A DNA stretch of 64,000 nt from Thermoplasmata archaeon (GTDB taxonomy: Archaea > Thermoplasmatota > Thermoplasmata > Lutacidiplasmatales > UBA184), in assembly GCA_022750115.1 (NCBI GenBank), contig JAKIWI010000001.1:293246-357245 (forward strand). The letters run 5' to 3'. The notes under the pieces are model-generated. The model saw only the letters and a list, made by a program, of their open reading frames with translations. It made no database searches and was not told the origin of the DNA. Of this stretch, positions 1-9,037 are shown in pieces. The position numbers and the translations under genes are program-made. Numbering within the stretch: position 1 is the stretch's first letter; the number at the start of each line of letters is the position of its first letter.

Positions 1-940
1 TCGGGTCGGTTGCGACGGTGGGGTTCAGACTCAGGTACGGCTGGCCGCCGCCCGTCGTCGGCAGGTCGATCTTCGACCCCCACACGGCCCCGCCGTCCGT
101 CGAGACCCTCAGGTGGACCGACGCGGTCGACGTCGTGCCTCCCGCGGGCGTGAAGTTCTCCCAGGTGACGTAGACCGTGTTGCCGAACGCGGTGATCCAT
201 GGTCGGTTGGCGAGCCCCACAGGGCACCCGAGCGAGGTGTTCGGGGTGTTGTTCAGGACGAGCGGCGTCGTCCAGGTGGTGCCATTGTTGAAGCTCCGGG
301 TGACGACGAGTCGGTCGTAGGGGACCGAGGAGCAGTCGAGCGTGGGGATCGAGGCGCTGGTCATGTTGTACTGAATGTACGCCAGGACGAGCGTTCCGTT
401 GGCGAGCGAGGTCAGGGTCGGCTGCCACGCGCTCGAGTACTGTCGGGCCGTACTGCAGACAGGGTCCGCGAGGTATGCCGGCGAGCTCCAAGCATGGCCC
501 GGGGCGGCCGCGGTCGTGAAACCGACCACAGACTGGGCCCCCCCGGAGCTGTTCGGGCATGGCGTCGCGTTCGCGAGCGCAGTGTAGGCCATCGCGACGA
601 GACCGGTCGAGGTGTAGTTGATCGACGGTTCGACGGTGGCGTTGAAGCATCCGCCACCAAACCCAACGGACGTGCAACTGGAGTTCGACGGGAGCGGAAT
701 CGTCTGCGACTGGAAGTAGGTCGGCGAAATCGCTCCGCTCCGTCCGGCCGCGGTGTGGGAAGCCGACGGGCCGAGATCCGCCCCAACGGGCCCCGGAGCC
801 GAGCCGCGGGACTGTCCGGGCGCAACGCCGCCCGGAGTCGCGGGTAGGCTCGAGAGGAGGACGATGGCGACCAGCGCCATCGCAGGGAGCAAGACCCGGC
901 GGTCCCGAATCCGTCGAGATGCTCGCGCGATGGACCTCAC
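1..940 (-). CDS. Secreted BNR/sialidase-like protein, C-terminus cut by window edge
   Basis: An open minus-strand frame runs from a GTG at 940 to the left edge (313 codons), so the C-terminus is missing. The GTG overlaps the TGA of the upstream gene as GTGA, which argues for translational coupling and fixes the start. The N-terminus is basic (RSIARASRRIRDRR) followed by a hydrophobic stretch (VLLPAMALVAIVLLSS), a signal peptide or anchor. The mature part has BNR-like strands such as RSFNNGTTWTTP and RVSTDGGAVWGS plus many N-x-S/T sequons and several cysteines. It is probably an exported beta-propeller protein made together with the related gene at 937-5181. No catalytic residues can be assigned, so a hydrolase function is not claimed. 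Confidence 0.8.
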   Translation of the reverse strand, partial: MRSIARASRRIRDRRVLLPAMALVAIVLLSSLPATPGGVAPGQSRGSAPGPVGADLGPSASHTAAGRSGAISPTYFQSQTIPLPSNSSCTSVGFGGGCFNATVEPSINYTSTGLVAMAYTALANATPCPNSSGGAQSVVGFTTAAAPGHAWSSPAYLADPVCSTARQYSSAWQPTLTSLANGTLVLAYIQYNMTSASIPTLDCSSVPYDRLVVTRSFNNGTTWTTPLVLNNTPNTSLGCPVGLANRPWITAFGNTVYVTWENFTPAGGTTSTASVHLRVSTDGGAVWGSKIDLPTTGGGQPYLSLNPTVATDP

Positions 941-3900
941 GTTGGTTCCTCCCAGTCCGGCGCGGTGGGATCGGAGGGCGGGGACACGGCGGGAGGCCGG
1001 CGGCGGGATCGGGCGATGAGGAGGACGGCCACAGCGACCACCACCAAGACCACTCCCGCAGCGAGAAGGGCCAGCTCGACGCTCGACGAGCCCGAGAGGC
1101 CGTTCGTGCTGTGGCTCGACGGAACGGAAACGAACGCCGCGACCTCCGTAATCGGTGCCGTCACCGTGACGTTCTCGGTCTGGTTGGCTCCCGAGTAGCT
1201 CCCCGGGCCGATTCCCGACCATGTGGTGAACACCTGGCCGAGGTCGGGCGTGGCGTTCAGGGCCAAGAGGCTCCCGTTCGGGATCCAGCCGGTCAGTGGG
1301 GGAACGGAACCTCCTGAGCTCGCCGTGACCAGCACCTGGAAGCTCGCCGAGAACGCGAAGTGGATGATGGCGTCTCGGTCCACGATCTGGGCGGGGATGG
1401 CGATCGCAACGCCATACCGAGTCCGGCCATCGGCCGACGTCACCGCGGGGATCTGGATCGAGTACTCGCCCTGGATTAAGCCGGTTACGTTGAGCGTCGT
1501 CCCGCTCGAGGACGCGTTGAAGGCACCCACCTGAGCCGTCCAGATCGTGCCGGCCGGCAGAGGCGCGGTCTCCACGAGCTCCAGCGTGAACGTCGGAACC
1601 GGCGTCTGGACCTCGACGGCGAACACGGCCGTTTCGTTCGCCGAGCCGTTCACCTGCAACGTCCACTGAATGGCAGGCCCGGAGTACGAGCCCGGCCCAC
1701 TTCCCGACCAGTTGGCGAACTGGTAGCCGACGGCGGAGGAGGCCGTGATCTGGACGAGCGTGTTGTTCGCGACGTAGCTGGGCAGGCCGAGGGGCCCCGA
1801 GGCGACCACCGCGGAGACCGACCCTCCGACGCCGGCGACCACGCTCACCAGGAACCGGGCTTCAAATACGATGGGCACGACCGTGGTCCCGTTCGTCGAG
1901 ACGTTCGCCGGGTAACCGATCGCGGTGAACTGTCCGCTCGTCGAGGAGTTGGCGAAGACCGTCGGGACGCTGAGCGGGTAGAGACCCTGCCCTCCGGGGG
2001 CATTCGACGGGTAGAGCCCCCCGACGACGATGGTGCTTCCCGAACCCGCGTGTCCCGTTCCGTTCACGCTCACCGACCACTCGGTGCCCGCCGGGAGCCC
2101 CAAGGCCCGGAAGGTCAGATTGAACCGTGCGAGAGGGAGCGGGACGAATTGGGCGAGCTCGGTGACCGGGCCTGACACCGTGACGTTGGCGGGCGTCCCG
2201 GGACCGGAGTACGACCCGTTCCCGCCGCCAGCCCATCCCACGAACCCAAAGTTCGTCGCCACCGTGGCCCGGATGGCGACCGTCGCGCCAGCGGCGACAT
2301 ACTGGGTCGCGGGGGATGCCGAGCCCCCGGTGGACGCGAGGACCGTCAGTTGAAACGCCGGGGAGAACGCGATGGAATACGTGTGCCCGGGCACCACGGC
2401 GAGCGGCCCGATCGTTTGGGTCGGAACGTAGTGAGAGACCCCGTCTCCTCCCGTGAAGGGGAACGCGCCCGCTGGGAACGTGCCGGCGTGCTCGGTGACG
2501 TTGATCCACGGCGTGTCGGACGAGTAGACGGTCCCGTTGAATTCCATCTCCCAAAGCGAGCCGACGACGGCCGCGGGTGCCTGGAAGGTGATGACACCCG
2601 GCGTGGAGGTCAAGTCGACGAGGGCGAACGTGAGGTTGACCAGAGGAGTGATTGGAACGAGCACCGGGTTCGCCGTGTCCGCCTGACCGAAGTACTCGGA
2701 CCCGATTGCGGAGGAGTTGGCCGTGATGTTCGTGATCCGATGGCCACCGGCTGAGACGTTCACGACGTCCACCGAGGAGCCACCGATGCCGGATTCGGGA
2801 GCGCCGTCCCACTGGAACCGGAATCGACTCGATGTGGGCAGACCCGGCGCGGCGACCTCGACGGACCCGGAGGCGGAGACCCCCAGCCAGAGAGTTTCGT
2901 TCAACGGGCCGACCATCGTCACATTCGCGTTCGCACCGGGGCCGCTGTAGTTGCCCGGTCCGAGGCCTACCCAGTAGAGCGGAGGGATCGGGAATCCGCT
3001 CCCCCGGAAGCTAACGTTCGACCCGGTGAGGAAGTACCACGGGAAGGCGGGGGTCGCGACGCCGACCCCGGTCCCGGAGAAGTCATCGAACGAGTCGTTT
3101 CCGGCCGCGACTTGGAATTGCTCGCCTCCGCCGAACCCGATGTTCGCCGGGGCGACCGCGACGTAGACGCCAGAGTAGTCCGCCGAGTAGTTCACGCGGA
3201 TCACCCGCGAGGCGTTGAACTCGATGTAGGAGCGCAGGCCGAGCGCCGGAACCCGGATTCGCAGCGGGGACACGGTGATGTTCGATGCGCCGAGGAACAG
3301 GAACTGGTTCGCCGGGATGCCCGTGACGTTGACGAAGGAGGCGGTGGTCGGGAACGCCACGCCATCGACCGTGGGCGCCCAGAGCGAGCCAAGCGGTCGA
3401 TGCGTCGCGCTGAAGTTGAGATACAGCGAACCGTTGGAGGGAACAGGCCGAGCGACGCTCAAGTTCGTCGCGAAGGTCAGATTGAACAGCGTCCCGCCCC
3501 CGTGGGGGGATTGCGTGTTGACCTCATTGTCGACCAGCGAGTAGGCGATTCGGGGCCCGCTTCCGGTCAGCAGGACGCTCGCGCTGTAGCCGGGCCAGCT
3601 GCTTTGGAACCCGTACGGCGTCGTGGTTTCACTGCGCAGCGAGAGGAATTGCGGCGGTCCAAACGACGTGCCGTTCGTGCTCGATACGACCCACTGGACG
3701 TAGGCATTGACAAGCGGGGAGCACGGCGGGTTGGCGCAGTAGCTCGTGTTGAAGTCCGTATAGGTGAGCTCCGCGCCCGAGGGTCCCGCGCCGACGGCGA
3801 CGCCGAAGTAGCTGTCCAACGAGGTCCCGTTCAGCTGCGCCGCGATCGGCTGCGCGCTCCACGACCGGCCCCCGTTGAAGGAGCGCGCCGCGAAGATGCC

Positions 3901-5181
3901 CGAGATCTGGTAGTTTCCGAAGATGTACCGAGTCGTGTGGTTGTACGTCCCGGCCCACGCGACGTAGAGAGCGGTTCCGTTGGGAGCGTAGGCGATCGAG
4001 GTGGACGGCTCCTGCTGGAAAAACTGGGGCAGAAAATAGCCGAGGTAATTCGCCGACTCTCCGACCGCGGTCGCGACCGTCGTCGGGCTCGACCAGGTCG
4101 AGCCGTTGCTCGAAGATTCAGCGACGACGATGTCGTCACCGTACACCGAGCAGAACGAGAAGGGGGAGTACGCGCAGGCGCGGTTGGTCGCATACGCCAC
4201 GGCGACGGTGCCGCTAGCGTTCACCGCGATCGAGGGGGACATCGCGGTGAAGTTCCAGGTGGCGCCCAGCCCGGGGAGCGAGTACGGCCCTCTCCAGGTG
4301 GCTCCGTTGTCCGGAGAGTAGAGCAGGTGAAGGGCGACCGACTTGATGCACGCGAAGCCGACGCAGATCGACGAATTGGAGATGTTCTCGTAGACGACGT
4401 AGACGCTCTTCCCGAACGCCGCCGTCTGTGGGCGCGAGATGTTCCCGCCGGACGTGATCGTCGTGACGGCGCCGAACGTTGAGCCGTTGTCCGTAGAATT
4501 CACGAATCCGAGGGCGTCGGCCGATCGGCCCCCGAGGGTGCTGCCGTAGTCGCGCGGAAGGCGCGGGTTGGCGACCGCGCTATGATTCTCCTCGACGAAC
4601 GCCGCGAAAACATGCCCGTCCGGCGTGGCCGCGAACGACGGCTCGATCGCTTGCAGGTACCGGCAAGTCGTGTTTCCGAGGTAGGTCGGCGCTCCGAAGG
4701 TCGCTCCGCCGTCGGCGGAGACCTCGAAGGCGATCCGGCCCGAGGTCGCTCCGTTGCTCCCCGGGCAATTCGTCGCGTTCTGCGAGGTGTAGGCGGAGTA
4801 TCCGAGCCCAAGGTCGCCGTTGGCGAGGTTGAGCAGGGTCGGGTTCTGGGCTTGCGGATAGCAGTAGTTGTAGAGGTTGGTCCCGCTCACGAGTTCGTGG
4901 CAGTAGGCGTCCGAGGGGGACTCTCGCGCCGCGGAGGAGTTGACGGAGAAGAACGGCAACGGGGGGGCGACGCCGGGAATCGGATTGAGGGGCGGGGAGA
5001 TACCTGGCGCGGCTGCGCCCGTCGACGTCGTAAGGCCTGCCACGGACGCCGTCGGCAGGCTGGGCGCGGCCGGATACCCGCCGGAAACGTTCGCAAGGCC
5101 AGGGGCCACCAGCAACCCCACGAGGGCGATTGCCGAGAGCAGGCGAAGACAATGCCGCCCTCGCGCCCCCTTGCCAGCCAC
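937..5181 (-). CDS. Large BNR-repeat cell-surface protein with InlB-like beta repeats and C-terminal anchor
   Basis: About 1414 residues. The N-terminus (AGKGARGRHCLRLLSAIALVGLLVAPGLA) is signal-like. The first half carries at least six BNR/Asp-box motifs (SADGGATFGAP, STDNGSTFGA, SPDNGATWRG, SSSNGSTWSSP, SFNGGRSWSA, STNGTSFGPP), so a sialidase-type propeller is likely. The second half has repeats of the form GxGSYSGP...VTxxxxExAxF, like Listeria/Bacteroidetes B-repeats, and the C-terminus is a membrane helix (VELALLAAGVVLVVVAVAVLL) followed by arginines. I chose GTG 5181 because a CTTATCC box lies 28 bases upstream (5204-5209), giving a leaderless message. The frame stays open to an ATG at 5463, but that would put the promoter inside the gene. 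The 3' end overlaps the next surface gene by four bases. Confidence 0.85.
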   Translation of the reverse strand: MAGKGARGRHCLRLLSAIALVGLLVAPGLANVSGGYPAAPSLPTASVAGLTTSTGAAAPGISPPLNPIPGVAPPLPFFSVNSSAARESPSDAYCHELVSGTNLYNYCYPQAQNPTLLNLANGDLGLGYSAYTSQNATNCPGSNGATSGRIAFEVSADGGATFGAPTYLGNTTCRYLQAIEPSFAATPDGHVFAAFVEENHSAVANPRLPRDYGSTLGGRSADALGFVNSTDNGSTFGAVTTITSGGNISRPQTAAFGKSVYVVYENISNSSICVGFACIKSVALHLLYSPDNGATWRGPYSLPGLGATWNFTAMSPSIAVNASGTVAVAYATNRACAYSPFSFCSVYGDDIVVAESSSNGSTWSSPTTVATAVGESANYLGYFLPQFFQQEPSTSIAYAPNGTALYVAWAGTYNHTTRYIFGNYQISGIFAARSFNGGRSWSAQPIAAQLNGTSLDSYFGVAVGAGPSGAELTYTDFNTSYCANPPCSPLVNAYVQWVVSSTNGTSFGPPQFLSLRSETTTPYGFQSSWPGYSASVLLTGSGPRIAYSLVDNEVNTQSPHGGGTLFNLTFATNLSVARPVPSNGSLYLNFSATHRPLGSLWAPTVDGVAFPTTASFVNVTGIPANQFLFLGASNITVSPLRIRVPALGLRSYIEFNASRVIRVNYSADYSGVYVAVAPANIGFGGGEQFQVAAGNDSFDDFSGTGVGVATPAFPWYFLTGSNVSFRGSGFPIPPLYWVGLGPGNYSGPGANANVTMVGPLNETLWLGVSASGSVEVAAPGLPTSSRFRFQWDGAPESGIGGSSVDVVNVSAGGHRITNITANSSAIGSEYFGQADTANPVLVPITPLVNLTFALVDLTSTPGVITFQAPAAVVGSLWEMEFNGTVYSSDTPWINVTEHAGTFPAGAFPFTGGDGVSHYVPTQTIGPLAVVPGHTYSIAFSPAFQLTVLASTGGSASPATQYVAAGATVAIRATVATNFGFVGWAGGGNGSYSGPGTPANVTVSGPVTELAQFVPLPLARFNLTFRALGLPAGTEWSVSVNGTGHAGSGSTIVVGGLYPSNAPGGQGLYPLSVPTVFANSSTSGQFTAIGYPANVSTNGTTVVPIVFEARFLVSVVAGVGGSVSAVVASGPLGLPSYVANNTLVQITASSAVGYQFANWSGSGPGSYSGPAIQWTLQVNGSANETAVFAVEVQTPVPTFTLELVETAPLPAGTIWTAQVGAFNASSSGTTLNVTGLIQGEYSIQIPAVTSADGRTRYGVAIAIPAQIVDRDAIIHFAFSASFQVLVTASSGGSVPPLTGWIPNGSLLALNATPDLGQVFTTWSGIGPGSYSGANQTENVTVTAPITEVAAFVSVPSSHSTNGLSGSSSVELALLAAGVVLVVVAVAVLLIARSRRRPPAVSPPSDPTAPDWEEPT

Positions 5182-5484
5182 AGCCGCAGAGGCCGCACAC
5201 GTTGGATAAGCGTTGTTTCGAATCCGAGGGTGAGAGAACCGATTCAAATGGGTCAGTTCGAGGGCCTTTCCCACGGCCGCCGCCCTCGGACTACAGGGCA
5301 AAGCGTCGACCCGGGGTCGGAGAGCAGCTCTCACTCGCTCGAGTTCGTGCTCCGGACGAGCTCCGTGCCCCGGCGGCGCCTCGGGGCGGCGAGACACGAT
5401 GCCCACGGGGTGCCGCGAGGGAGCTCGGGGACGGTCGGCGGCCAAGTCCGTGAACGACCGCACTCGAGGCGAGCTGAGACGAAC

Positions 5485-5649
5485 TTACCAGCTCCGCAAG
5501 GCTGCGGCAGCCTGTTTGCGTGCGGCCTTGGTCTGGTGGCCGGGCCCAGTCCGGAGGTATTCCGTACAGCCGCAGGCGCGGCAGTGCTCGTCGGACGGAT
5601 GTAGCCTTCTTTGGTGTCCGCAGCCCGGAGTTTCGCAGTCGGTAGTCAA
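5485..5649 (-). CDS. Small zinc-ribbon-like protein (54 aa)
   Basis: A short minus-strand frame with a TTG start at 5649, a stop codon in frame just upstream and a GAGG Shine-Dalgarno-like run about 8 bases before the TTG. The product has Cys5-x4-Cys10, His12, and a second knuckle at Cys23-x2-Cys26-x-Cys28, followed by a basic Ala-rich tail (KAARKQAAAALRSW). This spacing suggests a single zinc ribbon. A CCTTATCC box lies about 45 bases before the start (around 5690-5696). The composition and the paired cysteines are what support it; there is no recognisable family. It sits between the promoter of the large BNR gene and tRNA-Ile. It could be a chance frame, so confidence is moderate. Confidence 0.45.
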   Translation of the reverse strand: MTTDCETPGCGHQRRLHPSDEHCRACGCTEYLRTGPGHQTKAARKQAAAALRSW

Positions 5650-5661
5650 TTCGTCCTCGCC

Positions 5662-5850
5662 CTAAGTCGCACTCTGAGCTCTGCCTTGCGGGGATAAGGC
5701 AACAGCGGTCCAGGGACTGGTCCAGTCCGTGAGGCCCGGTTTGGGGCGGAGAGGTCGCCGGCCCGAGCCGCAAGGGCATGTCGCGCTCACAGCGCCGGAT
5801 GCCCCCAAGCTCCACTTCAGTCGGGCGCCGGCGGCCGGAACGGTGGCCAT
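5662..5850 (-). CDS. Possible small leaderless protein (62 aa), weak
   Basis: An ATG at 5850 lies 28 bases downstream of an AATTAAAG box (about 5874-5880) on the minus strand, which is the spacing seen for the leaderless genes here. The product has a CPCGSG stretch but no recognisable domain. It ends 13 bases before the start of the small zinc-ribbon gene, so the two could share a transcript. The promoter geometry is the main support; the protein composition is not convincing. The rest of 5211-6008 contains no gene I can support. Confidence 0.25.
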   Translation of the reverse strand: MATVPAAGARLKWSLGASGAVSATCPCGSGRRPLRPKPGLTDWTSPWTAVALSPQGRAQSAT

Positions 5851-6008
5851 GCCCGGCGCCGGTTGCGGTGGTCTTTAATTCACGGCCGAATCTCGGAATG
5901 GCCAGGGAGGAGCATTTCGAGCTTTTTCGGGATCAGTCCGTTGGACGCCGGACGCTTGGTTCGGGGCCACTGCGGCGACCCCATCTGACCGAATTGTCCC
6001 ACCCCTGT

Positions 6009-6083
6009 GGGCCCATAGCTTAGGCTGGCTGGAGCACCCGGCTGATAACCGGGAGGTCGTCGGTTCAAATCCGACTGGGCCCA
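6009..6083 (+). tRNA. tRNA-Ile (anticodon GAT)
   Basis: A complete 75-base cloverleaf. The acceptor stem is GGGCCCA (6009-6015) with TGGGCCC (6076-6082) and discriminator A at 6083. The anticodon arm is CCCGG-CTGATAA-CCGGG, giving anticodon GAT, and the T arm is GTCGG-TTCAAAT-CCGAC. There is no intron, and CCA is not encoded (the bases after the discriminator are TTC), so the CCA end must be added by nucleotidyltransferase. It stands alone between the BNR surface genes and the YVTN-propeller gene. Confidence 0.97.
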
Positions 6084-6197
6084 TTCTAATGCCCGCCCGA
6101 CAGAGGTTTCCATCTCTAGGGCCTCGGCCCATTCGCAGAGGGAGCGAGGGCGAGGCTCCGTCACTCCGCGGGGAGGTCCCGCGGGATTCCGCGTTCC

Positions 6198-6224
6198 AAG
6201 TATTCCCGCGAATGCGGAATACTT
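6198..6224. promoter_or_regulatory. Perfect 9-9-9 inverted repeat upstream of surface gene
   Basis: Arms AAGTATTCC (6198-6206) and GGAATACTT (6216-6224) are exact reverse complements separated by nine bases. The right arm is also the left end of the 35-bp promoter element of the propeller gene, about 25-30 bases upstream of its TATA-like box, a position suited to a dimeric activator or repressor. The corresponding place at 34638-34647 is the ten-base palindrome GGAATATTCC. The site at 8978 keeps only the right arm. Confidence 0.5.
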
Positions 6225-6250
6225 GCGGGGTAAATGCGGCTCTCGCTTAA
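6216..6250 (+). promoter_or_regulatory. Shared 35-bp promoter element, copy 1
   Basis: This stretch aligns without gaps to 8978-9012 and to the minus strand of 34613-34647. Shared blocks are GGAATA-T, CGG-GT, ATGCGGCT and a terminal CTTAA/CTTAT that serves as the TATA-like box. The T of TTAA at 6247 lies 29 bases before GTG 6276. The ATG inside the element (6234) is in frame with the gene but is better read as promoter sequence, because the same ATGCGGCT occurs in copy 3, upstream of an unrelated coding frame. Confidence 0.65.
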
Positions 6251-6275
6251 CACCCCGCTGAGACGTGCCAAGACG

Positions 6276-8843
6276 GTGAGAGGATCCGGCCAGCGAGTCG
6301 CAATTGTTGCGCTCGGGGTGCTCGCTCTCCTCCTGCTCAGCTCCGGCCTCGCGGTTGCGTGGCAACCGTCGGGAGCTCGAGCCCTCCAACCCTCCAAAGT
6401 CCCCCCGCAAGAACTCGCGTCCCGCGCCTCTCCTCACGCCGTGGAACGGGCGGGTACTTCTCACGGAGGAGCAGGCTCCGCGGAGTTCGCGCAGACCTCG
6501 CCGGGAGTTCCGGCATTTCATCTTAGCACCGTGTCGCGCGCTTCGGCCGCGTGTCCGAACAATACCGGGATCAATCCGGCCTGGCTCGCGTACGATGCTG
6601 CGAACCAGACCTTCTGGGTTGCTGCTTCTCCCTCCTGCGTCGACGTGTTCACGATGTCCGTCTACGGCTATCCGTCGAACCTGACCGCGTCGATTCCGGT
6701 CGGGACCAACCCCTTCGGAGTGGCCGTCGACAACGTCACGAACGACGTGTTCGTGTCCAATCCCGGCTCGAACAACGTCTCCGTCATTTCGGCGACGAAC
6801 GACACATCAGTTGCCTCGGTCGCCGTCGGGACCAATCCGCACGGAGTCGCCTTCGATTGGGTCTCAAACTCGATCTATGTCGCGAACACGGGGTCGAACA
6901 ACGTGACGGTCATTTCAGGGACCAGCCTCGCCGTCGTGGGCACCGTGGCGGTCGGATCCTCCCCGATCGGCGTGGTAGCGGATCCAAAGAGCGGGGAGGT
7001 CTTCGTCGCGAATTTTGGGTCGGCGAACGTCACTGCGATCTCGGACTCAACGAACTTGGCAGTCGCCCAGATTCCGACCGGTAATGGGTCGTACGGGGTA
7101 GCCTGGGACAACGCCTCGAACGAGGTGTTCGTGAGCAATGAACAGTCGAACAACATTTCGGTGATCGATGCCGCCTCCGACTCGGTTACCGCGACTGTGC
7201 CGGTTCCCGAGCCGGTCCAGCTTCAGGGTCTCGCCTACGATCCGGCGACAGAGCAAGTTTGGGTCGGCGCCGGCAGAGCGTTCGCCGTCGTCATTAACGC
7301 CAGCTCGGAGACGTTGGTTGGCTACGCCGGGGCGGACCCGGCGGGCGTCGCCTACGACCCGGCAAATGGGGCCGTCTGCGTCACCAACACCGGGAACGTG
7401 ACGTTCGAATGCCTGGACTTCCGGTTCGTCTCCACCGCTGATCCGCTTACGTTCCACGAATCCGGGTTGCCCTCGGGATTCCCATGGTCGGTCGTTCTGG
7501 ACACGTACGTTTTCAACACCACAACCGACGTCTCGAGAAAATCGAATATCAGCTTCGGGGCATTCGGATTCTACGAGCAATACGATTTCCGCATTCCGTC
7601 CACTCACGACGCGACTGCGAGCCCGGCGAACGGTTCGGTGATCATGAAGGGGCCGCCGCTCGTCGTGAACGTTTCGTTCACTCCGGTTCTCGGCTTCAAC
7701 CAAGTATCGTTCAACGAGACCGGACTTCCCAACGGCACGAGCTGGTCCGTCCAGGTCAACGGCAGTCTGAACAGTTCCACGGGACCAACGAACATCTTCT
7801 GGCTTCCGAACGGAACCTACAACTTCGGCGTGGTACAGCCGTTCGGGTACGCGTCGAGTCCGAGGATGGGTTCGGTTGTAGTCGCGGGATCCGCGCAAGG
7901 TATTGCCGTCGCCTTCACCCCCGATCCGACCTACGCCGTGTTCTTCACGGAGACGGGACTGCCCGATGGCCGCGTTTGGTCCGTGTACTTGGGCGGCGTT
8001 GCAGAGTCCGACACCGTTGGGGTTGGGGTGCCGCCGAGCGTCACCTTCTCGGAGCCGAACGGAACCTACGCCTACCGAGTCGGCGCCGTCAGCGGATTCA
8101 CGCTCGTATCGAGTTCGGGGATGTTGACCGTGAATGGAAGTTCGAAGTTGATCGGCATCGCCTTCACGGCCGTGCCTGAGTCGATCTACGATGTGACCTT
8201 CACCGAGAGCCGGCTCGCGATTGGGACAAACTGGAGCGTGACGCTCGGGGCCGCTACCCTCGCCTCGTCGACCAATTCGGTTGGGTTCGTCGAGCCGAAC
8301 GGAACCTACCGGTTCGTCGTGAACAGTCCCCCAGGTCTCGGCGCCTCGCCGGCGCGGGGCTCGATCGTCGTGAACGGGTCGGCCGCCTCGCAGACAATCG
8401 TGTTCTCGGCGGTTCCGGTCCCTCTCTCGGCCAACTTCACGTACCAGATCCAGTCGGCCGGGTGCGAGACCGACGGCGGTGTCACGAACCTCGTGGTACT
8501 GAATGCGGTGGCCGGCGGTGGAGCACCGCCGTACGCCTACGCTTGGACTTCGCCCACCGGCATTGCAACGACGGCGCTCACGGCGACGACGACAACCTAC
8601 GGAAAGAACAACACCGTGACGCTGGCGGTCTCCGATTCCGCGGGGAAGACGGCGACCCATTCCGCGCTGCTACCGATGCAGCTCCCACCCTGTCCTCCTC
8701 CGCCCTTCAAGACTTACGCGGCGGGCGCGTTGTCCGCTCAGGACTGGGCCATCGTGGCTCTGGTAGTGGCCTTGGCGGCCGTCACCGGCGCAGCCATCTG
8801 GTTGGGCACCCGCGGGAAGGGCGGCACCTTAGGGAAGCCGTAG
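6276..8843 (+). CDS. YVTN beta-propeller surface protein with repeat domains and C-terminal anchor
   Basis: About 855 residues. After a signal-like helix (IVALGVLALLLLSSGLAVAW) comes a run of roughly 42-residue YVTN/NHL-type blades (for example DVFVSNPGSNNVSVISATND and SIYVANTGSNNVTVISG) forming a seven-bladed propeller. It is followed by four repeats that begin FxExGLPxGxxWSV and contain NGTY, typical of Thermoplasmatota secreted proteins, then a PKD-like segment and a C-terminal helix (DWAIVALVVALAAVTGAAIWLG). GTG 6276 is chosen as start because it lies 29 bases after the TTAA box, exactly as for the next gene and the thermopsin gene; an in-frame ATG exists at 6234. It is probably an exported, glycosylated and membrane-anchored binding protein. 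Confidence 0.87.
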   Translation: MRGSGQRVAIVALGVLALLLLSSGLAVAWQPSGARALQPSKVPPQELASRASPHAVERAGTSHGGAGSAEFAQTSPGVPAFHLSTVSRASAACPNNTGINPAWLAYDAANQTFWVAASPSCVDVFTMSVYGYPSNLTASIPVGTNPFGVAVDNVTNDVFVSNPGSNNVSVISATNDTSVASVAVGTNPHGVAFDWVSNSIYVANTGSNNVTVISGTSLAVVGTVAVGSSPIGVVADPKSGEVFVANFGSANVTAISDSTNLAVAQIPTGNGSYGVAWDNASNEVFVSNEQSNNISVIDAASDSVTATVPVPEPVQLQGLAYDPATEQVWVGAGRAFAVVINASSETLVGYAGADPAGVAYDPANGAVCVTNTGNVTFECLDFRFVSTADPLTFHESGLPSGFPWSVVLDTYVFNTTTDVSRKSNISFGAFGFYEQYDFRIPSTHDATASPANGSVIMKGPPLVVNVSFTPVLGFNQVSFNETGLPNGTSWSVQVNGSLNSSTGPTNIFWLPNGTYNFGVVQPFGYASSPRMGSVVVAGSAQGIAVAFTPDPTYAVFFTETGLPDGRVWSVYLGGVAESDTVGVGVPPSVTFSEPNGTYAYRVGAVSGFTLVSSSGMLTVNGSSKLIGIAFTAVPESIYDVTFTESRLAIGTNWSVTLGAATLASSTNSVGFVEPNGTYRFVVNSPPGLGASPARGSIVVNGSAASQTIVFSAVPVPLSANFTYQIQSAGCETDGGVTNLVVLNAVAGGGAPPYAYAWTSPTGIATTALTATTTTYGKNNTVTLAVSDSAGKTATHSALLPMQLPPCPPPPFKTYAAGALSAQDWAIVALVVALAAVTGAAIWLGTRGKGGTLGKP

Positions 8844-8906
8844 AGATCCGCCGCAGTGCCACGGCTTCTGGGCAGCCGTCGAACGCCCCTTGACCTACCC
8901 GCCCGT

Positions 8907-8943
8907 GGGACCCGCGAGCGAAGCGAGCGGGGGAAAACCCGCG
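8907..8943. repeat. GC-rich intergenic repeat, copy 1
   Basis: The stretch beginning GGGACCCGCGAGCG and ending ACCCGCG is repeated with few changes at 11916-11952. Both copies follow the stop codon of a surface gene, by about 65 and 35 bases. CCCGC and GCGGG can pair across it. A role in 3' end formation is possible but not shown. Confidence 0.4.
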
Positions 8944-8977
8944 TGAGTCCGCGAACTTCTCCGGTCCCGCAACTCGC

Positions 8978-9012
8978 GGAATACTCCCGGGGTGTATGCG
9001 GCTCCGGCTTAA
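8978..9012 (+). promoter_or_regulatory. Shared 35-bp promoter element, copy 2
   Basis: Second copy of the element at 6216-6250, differing at six of 35 positions. It ends in CTTAA, and the TTAA at 9009 is 29 bases upstream of GTG 9038. It keeps GGAATACT and ATGCGGCT but lacks the left arm of the inverted repeat seen before copy 1. Confidence 0.65.
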
Positions 9013-9037
9013 TGTCCGCACGGGACCTGCGCAGACG

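Noticed and set aside
5182-5463. Upstream extension of the BNR surface gene
   Set aside because: Contains the TATA-like box at 5204-5209 and low-complexity residues before the signal peptide.
5880-6521. A 213-codon minus-strand frame across the tRNA gene
   Set aside because: It crosses tRNA-Ile and the promoter of the propeller gene, and its product has no domain.
7047-8660. A 537-codon minus-strand open frame
   Set aside because: Lies within the YVTN/repeat surface gene. The sense protein has blades and repeats; the antisense has none.
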